From NCBI RefSeq assembly GCF_009497155.1, contig NZ_WINI01000008.1, positions 232,742 to 296,741 on the forward strand: a DNA stretch of 64,000 nt, written 5' to 3'. The position numbers and the translations under genes are program-made. Each line of letters begins with the position of its first letter. The first letter of the stretch is position 1. Below the pieces are notes generated by a model. The model was not told the DNA's origin. It saw nothing but the letters and a program-made list of their open reading frames with translations, and did no database searches. Source of the stretch: Glaciimonas soli (GTDB lineage Bacteria > Pseudomonadota > Gammaproteobacteria > Burkholderiales > Burkholderiaceae_D). This document shows positions 30,884 through 39,149 of this stretch, piece by piece.

Positions 30884-31283
30884 TTTTTGTCCTTGCATGA
30901 ATTCTGTAGAGAACGATTAATTATGTAAGTGCTTAGAAGCGCCGGAAAACAGCAAGTTCACTCACCGTTTAACAACTCGCCTGGTCACTACCCATTTTTC
31001 AAAGCTCCCGTGTCAAAGCCAACAACATAGTTCGCGAATAATGGAAAAATGGAACTAAGTATTTTATCAGTCTCGCGACCAATACTTGCAGCACGGAAAA
31101 TAAGTTACAAAAAACCAAAAATTAAACTTACGCAAAATTGTCCCACCAAGACATAGCACCGCTGAGGCGATTTTGAGTAAGTTATTATAAAAGCAAAAAA
31201 CCGCCAGGTATGGAACCTGACGGCTTTTCTTGATACCCAAAAGACATAGAATTTTTTGTAGTCGAAAATACGACTGAAAAAAA
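30884..31283. other. Intergenic region between rpsI and argC
   Basis: About 400 bases with no convincing gene. It contains the rpsI terminator (31195-31223). The remainder next to argC is AT-rich and presumably carries the argC promoter; no clear hexamer pair was found. Confidence 0.5.
31195..31223 (-). terminator. Rho-independent terminator of rplM-rpsI
   Basis: On the minus strand a nine-base stem (CCGTCAGGT pairing with ACCTGGCGG, one wobble) is followed by six T. It lies 60 bases beyond the rpsI stop. Confidence 0.85.
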
Positions 31284-31676
31284 TTAACGCTTCGAGAATT
31301 GTTTTGCGCGACGTGCTTTGCGCAGACCAACTTTTTTACGCTCAACTTCACGTGCGTCACGAGTAACGAAGCCTGCTTTAGACAGTTCCGATTTCAGTGT
31401 TGCATCGTAGTCGATCAAAGCACGAGTGATACCGTGGCGAACTGCACCAGCCTGGCCAGACTCGCCGCCGCCGCTGACGTTGACTTTGATGTCGAAAGTT
31501 TCAACATGGTTAGTCAATTCCAACGGTTGACGGATGACCATCAAACCAGTTTCGCGTGAAAAATATTCGCTTGCTGGCTTACCGTTAACAATGATTTGGC
31601 CAGAGCCAGATTTGATAAAGACACGAGCTACAGCACTCTTGCGACGGCCGGTCCCGTAATTGTAGTTACCGATCAT
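31284..31676 (-). CDS. rpsI: 30S ribosomal protein S9
   Basis: S9 binds the 16S rRNA 3' domain and reaches the P-site tRNA with its C-terminal tail. The 130-residue protein opens [18 protein letters not shown] and ends with the basic tail [14 protein letters not shown]. It follows rplM by nine bases, the standard rplM-rpsI operon. Confidence 0.98.
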   Translation of the reverse strand: MIGNYNYGTGRRKSAVARVFIKSGSGQIIVNGKPASEYFSRETGLMVIRQPLELTNHVETFDIKVNVSGGGESGQAGAVRHGITRALIDYDATLKSELSKAGFVTRDAREVERKKVGLRKARRAKQFSKR

Positions 31677-31685
31677 ATCCGTTCC

Positions 31686-32114
31686 TTAGATGTCGAGTAC
31701 TTGTGGTTGCTGTGCAGTGTGCGGATGATTACCATCTGCGTACACTTTCAGCTTCTTGATCATTGCGTAGCCAAGCGGGCCTTTAGGCAACATGCCTTTG
31801 ACTGCTTTTTCTAACGCACGACCTGGAAAACGCTGTTGCATTTTCTGGAAATTTGTTTCGTAGATCCCACCTGGATAACCAGAGTGACGGAAATACGTTC
31901 TATCAGTTGCTTTAGCACCGGTCACACGCAGTTTGCCTGCATTGATAACGACGATGAAATCGCCTGTATCGACGTGAGGAGTAAATTCTGGTTTGTGTTT
32001 GCCGCGCAATCGGAGTGCCACTTCGCTGGCAACACGTCCGAGGACTTTGTCCGTCGCGTCAACCACGTACCAATTACGCTGGACTTCATGTCCTTTAGCG
32101 GAAAAAGTTTTCAT
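31686..32114 (-). CDS. rplM: 50S ribosomal protein L13
   Basis: L13 is an early-assembly 23S rRNA-binding protein. The 142-residue protein starts [20 protein letters not shown] and contains the family motif [19 protein letters not shown] sequence ([15 protein letters not shown]). It is the first gene of rplM-rpsI. The 221 bases upstream hold the operon leader; no leader structure was identified. Confidence 0.98.
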   Translation of the reverse strand: MKTFSAKGHEVQRNWYVVDATDKVLGRVASEVALRLRGKHKPEFTPHVDTGDFIVVINAGKLRVTGAKATDRTYFRHSGYPGGIYETNFQKMQQRFPGRALEKAVKGMLPKGPLGYAMIKKLKVYADGNHPHTAQQPQVLDI

Positions 32115-32335
32115 GTTGACTTCCTAAATAATAAAATTCGCTCAAATGGTGGTTCCATCGCCTTAAAAATACAGTTTTCACCGTAGTTTTATCCAACCCT
32201 GACAACAGACTCGGCCTTATCATCTTTTCCTGAGCAATCGGGAAAGCCGCAAATTATAACGGAATCAAGGACTTGGCGTCAATTTGATATCGCGAATTTG
32301 CTTAAATGTTGTGCATTCTTAACGATTGAGCTTAT

Positions 32336-32701
32336 TTAAGCGTTACTTTTTTGCCACTTTTTCTTGCGTGCCGGCGCACGCAGGGCGGCTGCCAAGGCTT
32401 TTCTCGCCCAAACCAATAATTCCTGCTGATCTTCCAAAGCGGCTTCCGGCGGCATGTAATATTTCATTGCCCCTATCCGGCCATTGCTCAATTCATAAGT
32501 AAACTGTTCCAAACCCTGCGCCACCCATTCTGCTTCGCTCATGCTGTCTGCTTTCAAAAAAAGCATGTCATCATAAATAATGGCAAAAAATAACTCATCG
32601 CAATACAAACCATAGCCACCAAACATGCTTTTGACGCGCAAACTACCGAGTGGGGCAAGTTGCTCGCACAACCATGCAACGTATTCATTTTTCTTAGCCA
32701 T
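32336..32701 (-). CDS. TfoX N-terminal domain protein
   Basis: A small protein (121 aa) of the TfoX/Sxy N-terminal family, with the typical RVKSMFGGYGLYCDELFFAI start and a C-terminal lysine-rich tail. Full-length Sxy/TfoX controls competence. Stand-alone N-terminal-domain proteins like this one are common and of unknown function, so a competence role is not implied. Confidence 0.82.
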   Translation of the reverse strand: MAKKNEYVAWLCEQLAPLGSLRVKSMFGGYGLYCDELFFAIIYDDMLFLKADSMSEAEWVAQGLEQFTYELSNGRIGAMKYYMPPEAALEDQQELLVWARKALAAALRAPARKKKWQKSNA

Positions 32702-32774
32702 CGTAGAGAAAACACTAGAAATAAAGAGCAGTTAGAATAGCTGCAAATTTACTACTTTTACAGGATTGACGCAT

Positions 32775-33221
32775 ATGGAATGCACAGTACGCTGGACCGG
32801 CTTGTCCGGGATGACATTTGTAGCTGAAACCGGCTCCGGTCACGCAGTAACGATGGACGGCGCTCCCGATGGCGGCGGTCGCAATCTGGCACCGCGTCCG
32901 ATGGAAATGGTGTTGCTCGGCACCGGCGGCTGCACTGCCTATGATGTGGTGTTAATTCTGCGCAAAAGCAAACAAGATATTCGCGGTTGTGAAGTTACGC
33001 TGACATCTGAACGCGCGGATAAAGAACCGAAAGTGTTTACCAAAATTCACTTCCACTTCACTGTCACTGGCCGTAATCTGAAACCGAATCTGGTAGAGCG
33101 TGCGATTAATCTGTCGCATGAAAAATACTGTTCAGCATCAATCATGCTGGAAAAAACCGCTGCGATAACGCATAGCTTTGAAATCGTGGATGATTTGGCG
33201 GAATTACCGCCTAGCGAATAA
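32775..33221 (+). CDS. OsmC/Ohr family peroxiredoxin-like protein
   Basis: OsmC-fold proteins reduce hydroperoxides through a cysteine pair. Here C53 lies in LLGTGGCTAYD and C119 in HEKYCSAS, the two expected positions. The branch resembles YhfA-type OsmC proteins. I start at ATG 32775 (148 aa), nine bases after AGGA; a TTG three codons upstream is open but less likely. Confidence 0.9.
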   Translation: MECTVRWTGLSGMTFVAETGSGHAVTMDGAPDGGGRNLAPRPMEMVLLGTGGCTAYDVVLILRKSKQDIRGCEVTLTSERADKEPKVFTKIHFHFTVTGRNLKPNLVERAINLSHEKYCSASIMLEKTAAITHSFEIVDDLAELPPSE

Positions 33222-33239
33222 GCACCACTATCGTCTCAT

Positions 33240-33272
33240 GCATGTCGGCAAGCGCTGCGCTTCCCGACATGC
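33240..33272. repeat. 33-base near-perfect palindrome
   Basis: Sixteen-base arms (33240-33255 and 33257-33272) around a single T pair with one mismatch. The palindrome lies between the OsmC gene stop and the ribosome binding site of the next small gene. The core GTCGG...CCGAC resembles the palindrome at 53602-53631, suggesting one REP-like family. Confidence 0.7.
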
Positions 33273-33288
33273 GCCACCGGAGAGGCAA

Positions 33289-33543
33289 ATGAATCTGATC
33301 GAAAATGATGAAAAAACAGATTTTTATGCGGTGTTAACCGCACGTAATCTGAACGCAGATGATTTTTCGCTAAAGGAGCTCGATACGACCGATCCAAAAA
33401 CGGACGAAATACTCGCGCTCAAAGGATTTGTTACAGTGACGCGAAAGAGCACGCAAAAACAGGCGCAATATCCCATCGGAGACGGATCAATCTGGGTCCA
33501 GGAATTTCAGCGAGATCTGGACGAGGGGCTATTTAATAGTTGA
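33289..33543 (+). CDS. Small hypothetical protein, 84 aa
   Basis: I do not recognise this protein. It starts MNLIENDEKTDFYAVLTARN after GGAGAGG at good spacing. It is acidic and has no membrane segment or cysteine. It contains a basic stretch, TVTRKSTQKQ, followed by YPIGDGSIWVQEFQRDLDEG. The good ribosome binding site and codon use like its neighbours support a real gene, and it sits between two palindromes. Confidence 0.7.
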   Translation: MNLIENDEKTDFYAVLTARNLNADDFSLKELDTTDPKTDEILALKGFVTVTRKSTQKQAQYPIGDGSIWVQEFQRDLDEGLFNS

Positions 33544-33552
33544 CGTTCACAT

Positions 33553-33594
33553 ACACCACCGTCATTCCCGCGAATGCGGGAATGACGGTGGTGT
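33553..33594. repeat. Perfect 42-base palindrome with dRS3-like core
   Basis: Perfect 19-base arms (33553-33571 and 33576-33594) surround a GAAT loop. The centre is ATTCCC, eight bases, GGGAAT, which is exactly the pattern of the neisserial dRS3 repeat. It lies between the convergent small gene and coq7 and can also act as a bidirectional hairpin. Confidence 0.85.
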
Positions 33595-33629
33595 GATTAT
33601 GGGCCTGCGTAACGTCAATAGGTAACTCA

Positions 33630-34265
33630 TTAAACGTAATACGCAACCGTCGTCATCACTTTCGACATCGCCTGCATCGCCTTTTGTACCGGCAACGGCA
33701 TGTCACTTCCACCCAACGTTTTGGCGGCCTCGCCATGCGCTATTTCGTCTTCGCGCATTTGCTGCACGATCGCCCGTGATTTTGCATCTTGCACCGGCAA
33801 CTCTGTCAAATGACTGGTTAAATGCGCTTCCACTTGTCGCTCTGTTTCTGCGACAAATCCCAAACTACGTGCATCACCTAAACGCGCAGCAACTGTACCA
33901 AGCGCGTACGATCCGGCGTACCACAGCGGGTTCAAGAAACTAATATGCGATCCCAACTCACGCAAGCGCTCTGCAGTCCAGGCTAAATGGTCTTCTTCTT
34001 CACGACCAGCATCAGCAAATTGCTGCTTGACCGCCAGACCATGCGCAAAGCGGCCTTGCGCGTCATATAAAGCTTGCGCGCAAACTTCACCGACATGATT
34101 GACACGCATTAAACCTGCACTATGTCGGCGTGATTTATCATCCAGCTTCTCTTCATCGCTATCTATAATTTGTGCGGCAGGATTGGGACGCGATGCAGTG
34201 GCGATGCCTCCTATCACGCGTAATGCGCGGTCAACGTCAATGATGGCTTGGTCTATTAGTGACAT
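33630..34265 (-). CDS. coq7: 3-demethoxyubiquinol 3-hydroxylase Coq7
   Basis: Coq7 is a carboxylate-bridged di-iron monooxygenase for the penultimate step of ubiquinone synthesis. The iron ligands are visible as [26 protein letters not shown] and EDEIAHGE. Length 211 aa. Presence of Coq7 rather than UbiF is usual in many betaproteobacteria. Confidence 0.95.
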   Translation of the reverse strand: MSLIDQAIIDVDRALRVIGGIATASRPNPAAQIIDSDEEKLDDKSRRHSAGLMRVNHVGEVCAQALYDAQGRFAHGLAVKQQFADAGREEEDHLAWTAERLRELGSHISFLNPLWYAGSYALGTVAARLGDARSLGFVAETERQVEAHLTSHLTELPVQDAKSRAIVQQMREDEIAHGEAAKTLGGSDMPLPVQKAMQAMSKVMTTVAYYV

Positions 34266-34301
34266 GATATGAAGAACTAAAAAGAAGATGGCGCGATTTT
34301 A

Positions 34302-35135
34302 TCAGACCGCACGTTTAGGCCGAAACACTGACGTATCCGCATAGAATTCATCATCCTGATTTTCCGCCCAGCCCGGCACACCTAATACTGGTAGTGGCGT
34401 CAATTGGCCAATGCTACACCCTTCCGTCGCCAGGAGCGTTGCGACATGCTCGTCTATCCAGTTTCTTTTGACGGCATCAGACCAGCTAAAGAAATCATCT
34501 GGTGCTGACACCACCAAAGTATGTGCGGTAATCGCTTTATACGGCCGCACCAATTTTTCTATCAAAGCATGGCCAAACAGCCATACCTCAGCCTCGTTGC
34601 CAAACAACGCTCGTTGCTGAACAAAAGCTGACTGCCATTGATGCCCGCGTAAAGCTGCAACCAAGGGCTGCGCTGTCGCGCCTTCCCGCACCACTAACAA
34701 TGCCGCATTTTCGTCAAAAATTGTTACCGCATCGCGTGTGGCACCTCGTGGCTTACCGCTGCCCGATAAAGTGCCAGCTTTCGCCAATTCTGCCGCTTGC
34801 AAAGCATTTAAGCGCGCTTTCGTTGCAGGAAAAGATAACCAGATTAAGGCGTTAAAAAAATCATGCAAATTTTCTCGCGTCGGCACCAATCCCGTGTCAC
34901 TGATAAACGCTTCATACGCCATCGTTTCAGGCAGCGCAGTTTGCGGCACAAAGCTGATAGGTAAGCCTCGCGGATTATGGATAGCCGCTGCCGTTGCAAG
35001 TTGATTCAGCAATTGCTGCCAATCCGGCGCTTGCACCAGTTGCATACCGACAGCGCGTAACGGTGCCAGCCATGGCTGCTGCCAGTCTATTGTGTCGAGA
35101 AAGTGAGAGTTTGATGAGGAAATTTGAATGCGCAT
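34302..35135 (-). CDS. DUF3025 domain-containing protein
   Basis: A conserved hypothetical protein of 277 aa. The segment ENLHDFFNALIWLSFPATKARLNALQ matches the hallmark of DUF3025, with a second conserved block around GRELVRPYKAI-like sequence (EKLVRPYKAITAH). No catalytic site or signal peptide is evident. Function unknown; it precedes coq7 on the same strand by 36 bases. Confidence 0.82.
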   Translation of the reverse strand: MRIQISSSNSHFLDTIDWQQPWLAPLRAVGMQLVQAPDWQQLLNQLATAAAIHNPRGLPISFVPQTALPETMAYEAFISDTGLVPTRENLHDFFNALIWLSFPATKARLNALQAAELAKAGTLSGSGKPRGATRDAVTIFDENAALLVVREGATAQPLVAALRGHQWQSAFVQQRALFGNEAEVWLFGHALIEKLVRPYKAITAHTLVVSAPDDFFSWSDAVKRNWIDEHVATLLATEGCSIGQLTPLPVLGVPGWAENQDDEFYADTSVFRPKRAV

Positions 35136-35213
35136 ATTGCGCGTATTTTACAGCTTCCAACTGACTCCATCTCCCACATCCGAGAGATGGCTTAAAAAAT
35201 CATTGCATATTGA

Positions 35214-36227
35214 TCAAGCTGCGCCAGCCGCCAACCAAGGCGGTGCTGCATCATGCACATTGATTTTTTTGGGGATCAATTTCAAATTAAAGAAGGTGTC
35301 TGCAACCACCTGCTGCTCTCCTAAAATCGCATTGGTCACAGGCAGTGTTCCAAACCCGGAACGCTTGATCATGACATCCACTATCGGTTTTGGCAGACCT
35401 AGTACAGCGGAATATTCTGCGGCTAAATCACTCGGATGATCCCTTCCCCATAAATCAATTTTATTCACTTCTTCAATCACAATTTTGAGAACATCGGCAT
35501 TCTGCTTTGCATAGTCTTTTGAAGAAAAATAATATTGCCGATTTTGCACCACACCAGTTGCATCCACTAAAATCCGCGCCGACATGGTTTTTTCAGCTGC
35601 AGCCAAATACGGCTCCCAAATCACCCAGGCATCCACCGCACCTCTCTCAAAAGCCGCTCGCGCATCAGCCGGGGCAAGGAATGCAATATCCACATCGTTA
35701 TAATGCAAACCATTTTTCTCTAACAACTTCACCAGAAAATAATGCACGTTGGAACCTTTGTTCAACGCGACTTTTTTTCCTTTCAGATCACGCACGGTTT
35801 TAATCGCAGAGGCATTCTGCACCAACACCGCTTCCATCGAAGGATGCGGCACCGTCGCTGCCGCATAGATCAACGGAGAGCCGGCTGCTTGTGAAAAAAT
35901 CGGGGGTGCCTCACCAACATCACCAAAGTCGATTGATCCCACATTAAGCGCTTCCAATTGCACTGGCCCAGCGGTGAACTCAGTCCACGTAATGGTGACG
36001 CCCAACGGCGCCAGACGCTTTTCCAAAGTGCCGCGATTTTTCAACAGGCTTAACAAACCTTTTTGATTACCGATACGGAGCACTCGTTGCGCAGCCCTCG
36101 CATTAAACGGCGTGAAAGCCGCTACTGCAACGACACTCAGTCCCGCTGCCAACCAGCGACGACGTTGCTCGGCATGAAGATTACTTGGCTTTTTCGAAAT
36201 ATTCATAGTCTTGTCTTTATCATTCAT
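35214..36227 (-). CDS. ssuA: Aliphatic sulfonate-type ABC substrate-binding protein (SsuA-like)
   Basis: A periplasmic binding protein of the SsuA/TauA/NMT1 family. A basic stretch RRRWLAAG and hydrophobic segment precede a likely cleavage site near 45 (FNARA). The mature protein begins QRVLRIGNQKGLLSLLK and contains GSIDFGDVGEAPPIFSQAAG and WVIWEPYLAAAEK, typical of sulfonate binders. I start at ATG 36227 (337 aa), 14 bases after the upstream regulator gene. The partner permease and ATPase genes (ssuC, ssuB) are not adjacent. Confidence 0.88.
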   Translation of the reverse strand: MNDKDKTMNISKKPSNLHAEQRRRWLAAGLSVVAVAAFTPFNARAAQRVLRIGNQKGLLSLLKNRGTLEKRLAPLGVTITWTEFTAGPVQLEALNVGSIDFGDVGEAPPIFSQAAGSPLIYAAATVPHPSMEAVLVQNASAIKTVRDLKGKKVALNKGSNVHYFLVKLLEKNGLHYNDVDIAFLAPADARAAFERGAVDAWVIWEPYLAAAEKTMSARILVDATGVVQNRQYYFSSKDYAKQNADVLKIVIEEVNKIDLWGRDHPSDLAAEYSAVLGLPKPIVDVMIKRSGFGTLPVTNAILGEQQVVADTFFNLKLIPKKINVHDAAPPWLAAGAA

Positions 36228-36241
36228 AGGGTAAATCATCA

Positions 36242-37054
36242 TCAGACGGCACTTAATCTTTCCAACGCCTGCCAATCAAAAATCGTCACTTTGTTGTATT
36301 CAATCGCTACAATATTTTTCTCTGCTAACCAGCGCAATTCTTTGCCAATACTTTGACGCGATGCCACCAATAATGACGCTAAATTTTCTTGCGATAATTT
36401 GATATCGATATCAATACCATTTTGTCCATCCTGCCTTGTTCGCCCGTATTTCCCTCCAAGATAAAGCAAGCGTGCCGCCAGTTTGCTGCGAAATGATGCC
36501 AAGGAAAGATAGCTGGCGTAATCCTGCAATTGGCGATTACGCTGACACAGCATCGTCACCACAGATGACATCAACTGCGGGGAATTCACCAACTGCTGAA
36601 GAAAAATGGTTTTCGGAATATAGGCCAACACCGTTTTGCCATGCGTACGATAATCATGTGCAATCGGTGCGCCATCCATCACCGGCACGATGTTGCTGAT
36701 TTCCATCGGCGGTATGTAGTTCATCACCACCCGCTTACCTTCGACATTGCCAATCGACAGTTCCAGTGAGCCGGAAATAACCAACAATAGAGATGCGCCA
36801 ATCTCACCTTTGGCATAGATTAAAGTTGAATCAAAATGCGATTGCATTCTGGCCGCAGCACACAGCACTTCCAGCGTTGCATCCGGCCAGCCAGGGAAGT
36901 TTTTTCTCAACGATTCAGCCAAAATACGCCGCCAATTTCTTGGATGAATCTCTTCGACATATGCACTTGCACGTTTCGACTCTGTTTTATCTAAGAAGTT
37001 ATCTACGTTTTCTATATTCTCAGCATCGTGCGACTCTAATTGGACAACACTCAT
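36242..37054 (-). CDS. Crp/Fnr family transcriptional regulator
   Basis: A predicted cyclic-nucleotide-fold regulator. The N-terminal sensor beta-barrel (about 70-160, GASLLLVISGSLELSIG) leads to a dimer helix and a winged helix-turn-helix, LSQENLASLLVASRQSIGKEL, near residue 225. The cysteine cluster of oxygen-sensing Fnr is absent. I prefer ATG 37054 (270 aa, GGGGA upstream) over the ATG two codons earlier. It lies within the sulfonate locus, immediately upstream of the SsuA-like gene, and is the likely local regulator. Confidence 0.88.
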   Translation of the reverse strand: MSVVQLESHDAENIENVDNFLDKTESKRASAYVEEIHPRNWRRILAESLRKNFPGWPDATLEVLCAAARMQSHFDSTLIYAKGEIGASLLLVISGSLELSIGNVEGKRVVMNYIPPMEISNIVPVMDGAPIAHDYRTHGKTVLAYIPKTIFLQQLVNSPQLMSSVVTMLCQRNRQLQDYASYLSLASFRSKLAARLLYLGGKYGRTRQDGQNGIDIDIKLSQENLASLLVASRQSIGKELRWLAEKNIVAIEYNKVTIFDWQALERLSAV

Positions 37055-37163
37055 TGCCATTCCCCGGAAAAATCTCCTTTCCAGTATAAAGAGAGTTCAA
37101 CCAACTAAAATAGAATAAAAATACGTATGCATATATGATTTCTAGAAGTTATTTGCAATCCAA

Positions 37164-38030
37164 TTACGCAGCTAAAAAATCTCTCACCAAAGCGACTTGT
37201 TCGCGATGCAAAAATGTTGGTGCATGCCCGACACCAACGACTTCTACCAACGCGGCGCGCGGGCCACGCTGCGTCAGTTCCATCGCCGTTTCTCGCGACA
37301 ACATGGTGGATTGCTCACCACGAATCAGCAGAACGCGGCAAGAAAGTGCGTCATATAACTTCCACAATGCTTGCTCGCCCTGCTGCGCAGTCACTTGCGT
37401 TGCCGCCAACAACGGTACTGATAAAGCGGGGTCGTAATGCAACTCCCAAGCGCCGTCCGCGGATTGACGTAATGCGTTGCTCGCCAACACCTGCCATTGC
37501 GCAGCACTATGCGGCCCTACTCCTGCAGAGATTTTTTGCACATATGCTGCAGCCTCATCAAATGATGAAAACTGCAAATTCTGTGCAACATGAGTTCCCA
37601 ATGCTCGCATGGCATCTGCACGTAATGCCATACCTACATCGTTCAAAATCAAATTGGTGACGATGTATCCGGATAAGGAAGCAAGTACCATGGCGACAAT
37701 TCCGCCTAACGATGTTCCCAATATTGAAAACTGCCGGAGCTGCAAATCGTCCAGCAACGTTACGACATCTTTTACATATTGTTCTACTTGATAATACTGA
37801 GGATCAGCCAACCTGTCAGATAGGCCGCGCCCCACCAAATCCGGGCAAATGATGCGATATGTTTGCGCCAATTCTTGCGCTATAAAATCAAAATCACCTG
37901 ATGCCCGCACCAAGCCATGCAGACATAACAGCACGCGCGGGTTATTGATGTCTCCCCACTCTTTGTAATGTACCGTGTGCGTTCCAGCAGGCGAAGACGA
38001 TGCGACAAAACGTGATTGAAATGAAGTCAT
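37164..38030 (-). CDS. Alpha/beta hydrolase
   Basis: A 288-residue alpha/beta-fold hydrolase. The oxyanion motif CLHGLVR is near 36-42, the nucleophile elbow GTSLGG puts the serine at S107, and the histidine is H269 in GVGHAP. No signal peptide, so cytoplasmic. It sits 16 bases after ssuD. A role in cleaving an ester or a product of desulfonation is inferred only from this neighbourhood. Confidence 0.88.
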   Translation of the reverse strand: MTSFQSRFVASSSPAGTHTVHYKEWGDINNPRVLLCLHGLVRASGDFDFIAQELAQTYRIICPDLVGRGLSDRLADPQYYQVEQYVKDVVTLLDDLQLRQFSILGTSLGGIVAMVLASLSGYIVTNLILNDVGMALRADAMRALGTHVAQNLQFSSFDEAAAYVQKISAGVGPHSAAQWQVLASNALRQSADGAWELHYDPALSVPLLAATQVTAQQGEQALWKLYDALSCRVLLIRGEQSTMLSRETAMELTQRGPRAALVEVVGVGHAPTFLHREQVALVRDFLAA

Positions 38031-38046
38031 AAAAAGTAAATCTATA

Positions 38047-39138
38047 TCAGTTATTTTGCAGTAAATGCGGACGCAACAAAGGAAACACTAATTCAGCGAA
38101 ACGCTCTGCCTCTTCCAAATGTGGGTATCCTGAAAAAATAAAACTATCGATCCCCAGATCAGCATATTCATGGATACGATCCGCCACCGTTTGCGGATCA
38201 CCCACCAACGCAGTTCCTGCGCCGTTTCTGACTAAACCAATCCCTGCCCACAAATTCGGAGACACTTCCAAGTTGTCCCGCTTACCGCCATGCAAAGCAG
38301 TCATACGCTGTTGACCAACCGAATCATGACGCGCAATCGCCCGCTGCGTGGTTGCAATCACTTCGTCAGATAGATGCGCAATCAAAGCGTGCGCATCGGT
38401 CCAAGCCTGATCGCTGGTTTTACGCACGATGGTGTGCAAGCGAATTCCAAAGCGCAATGTGCGTCCTTTGTTTTCTGCTTTTTCTTTGACTTGACGAATT
38501 TTCTCAGCAACAGCTGCGGGCGGCTCTCCCCACGTCAAATACACATCCACATGGTCAGCGGCGATATCGTGCGCCGCCAGCGACGAACCTCCGAAATACA
38601 CTGGAGGATGCGGTTGCTGCACCGGCGGATAAAATATTTTGGCATTTTCCACATGCAGATGTCTTCCTTTGTGACTGACACCTTCCTCACTAAAAAAATT
38701 GTTCCTGGATGCGTCTTTTAACGTGTTTTTCCAGATGTGCAAAAACTCATCAGTCACCTCATATCGCTGGTCATGCTCAAGAAACACGCCGTCCCCATGC
38801 GCTTCATCCACATCAGCGCCCGTGACAAAGTTGATCAACAAACGGCCATTGGAATAGCGATCTAAAGTTGCCGTCATGCGTGCTGCAAAAGTCGGCGATA
38901 TCACCCCTGGCCGGATCGCTATCAAATAGCGCAAATTTTCCGTCCATGGCACCAGACTTGACGCAACTACCCATGAGTCTTCACAAAATCTGCCGGTGGG
39001 AATCAGCACGCCGTAATAACCTAATCGGTCCACCGTTTGCGCAATCCGCTTCATGTATTCCAGGCTTGCGGGACGGGCACCAGCAGCACCCAAATCATGC
39101 CCATCACCGTGGGTAGGAAGAAACCAGAAAATACTCAT
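38047..39138 (-). CDS. ssuD: FMNH2-dependent alkanesulfonate monooxygenase SsuD
   Basis: SsuD is a luciferase-fold, two-component flavin monooxygenase that splits C-S bonds, releasing sulfite and an aldehyde. The start [16 protein letters not shown], the TGRFCEDSW cysteine loop, the [15 protein letters not shown] block, the GIRLHTIVR arginine region and the [18 protein letters not shown] loop closely follow E. coli SsuD. The start ATG 39138 has GGAGG five bases upstream (363 aa). The TonB receptor gene ends eight bases before the upstream GTG. The FMN reductase partner (ssuE) is not in the window. Confidence 0.94.
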   Translation of the reverse strand: MSIFWFLPTHGDGHDLGAAGARPASLEYMKRIAQTVDRLGYYGVLIPTGRFCEDSWVVASSLVPWTENLRYLIAIRPGVISPTFAARMTATLDRYSNGRLLINFVTGADVDEAHGDGVFLEHDQRYEVTDEFLHIWKNTLKDASRNNFFSEEGVSHKGRHLHVENAKIFYPPVQQPHPPVYFGGSSLAAHDIAADHVDVYLTWGEPPAAVAEKIRQVKEKAENKGRTLRFGIRLHTIVRKTSDQAWTDAHALIAHLSDEVIATTQRAIARHDSVGQQRMTALHGGKRDNLEVSPNLWAGIGLVRNGAGTALVGDPQTVADRIHEYADLGIDSFIFSGYPHLEEAERFAELVFPLLRPHLLQNN

Positions 39139-39149
39139 CACGCCTCCGT

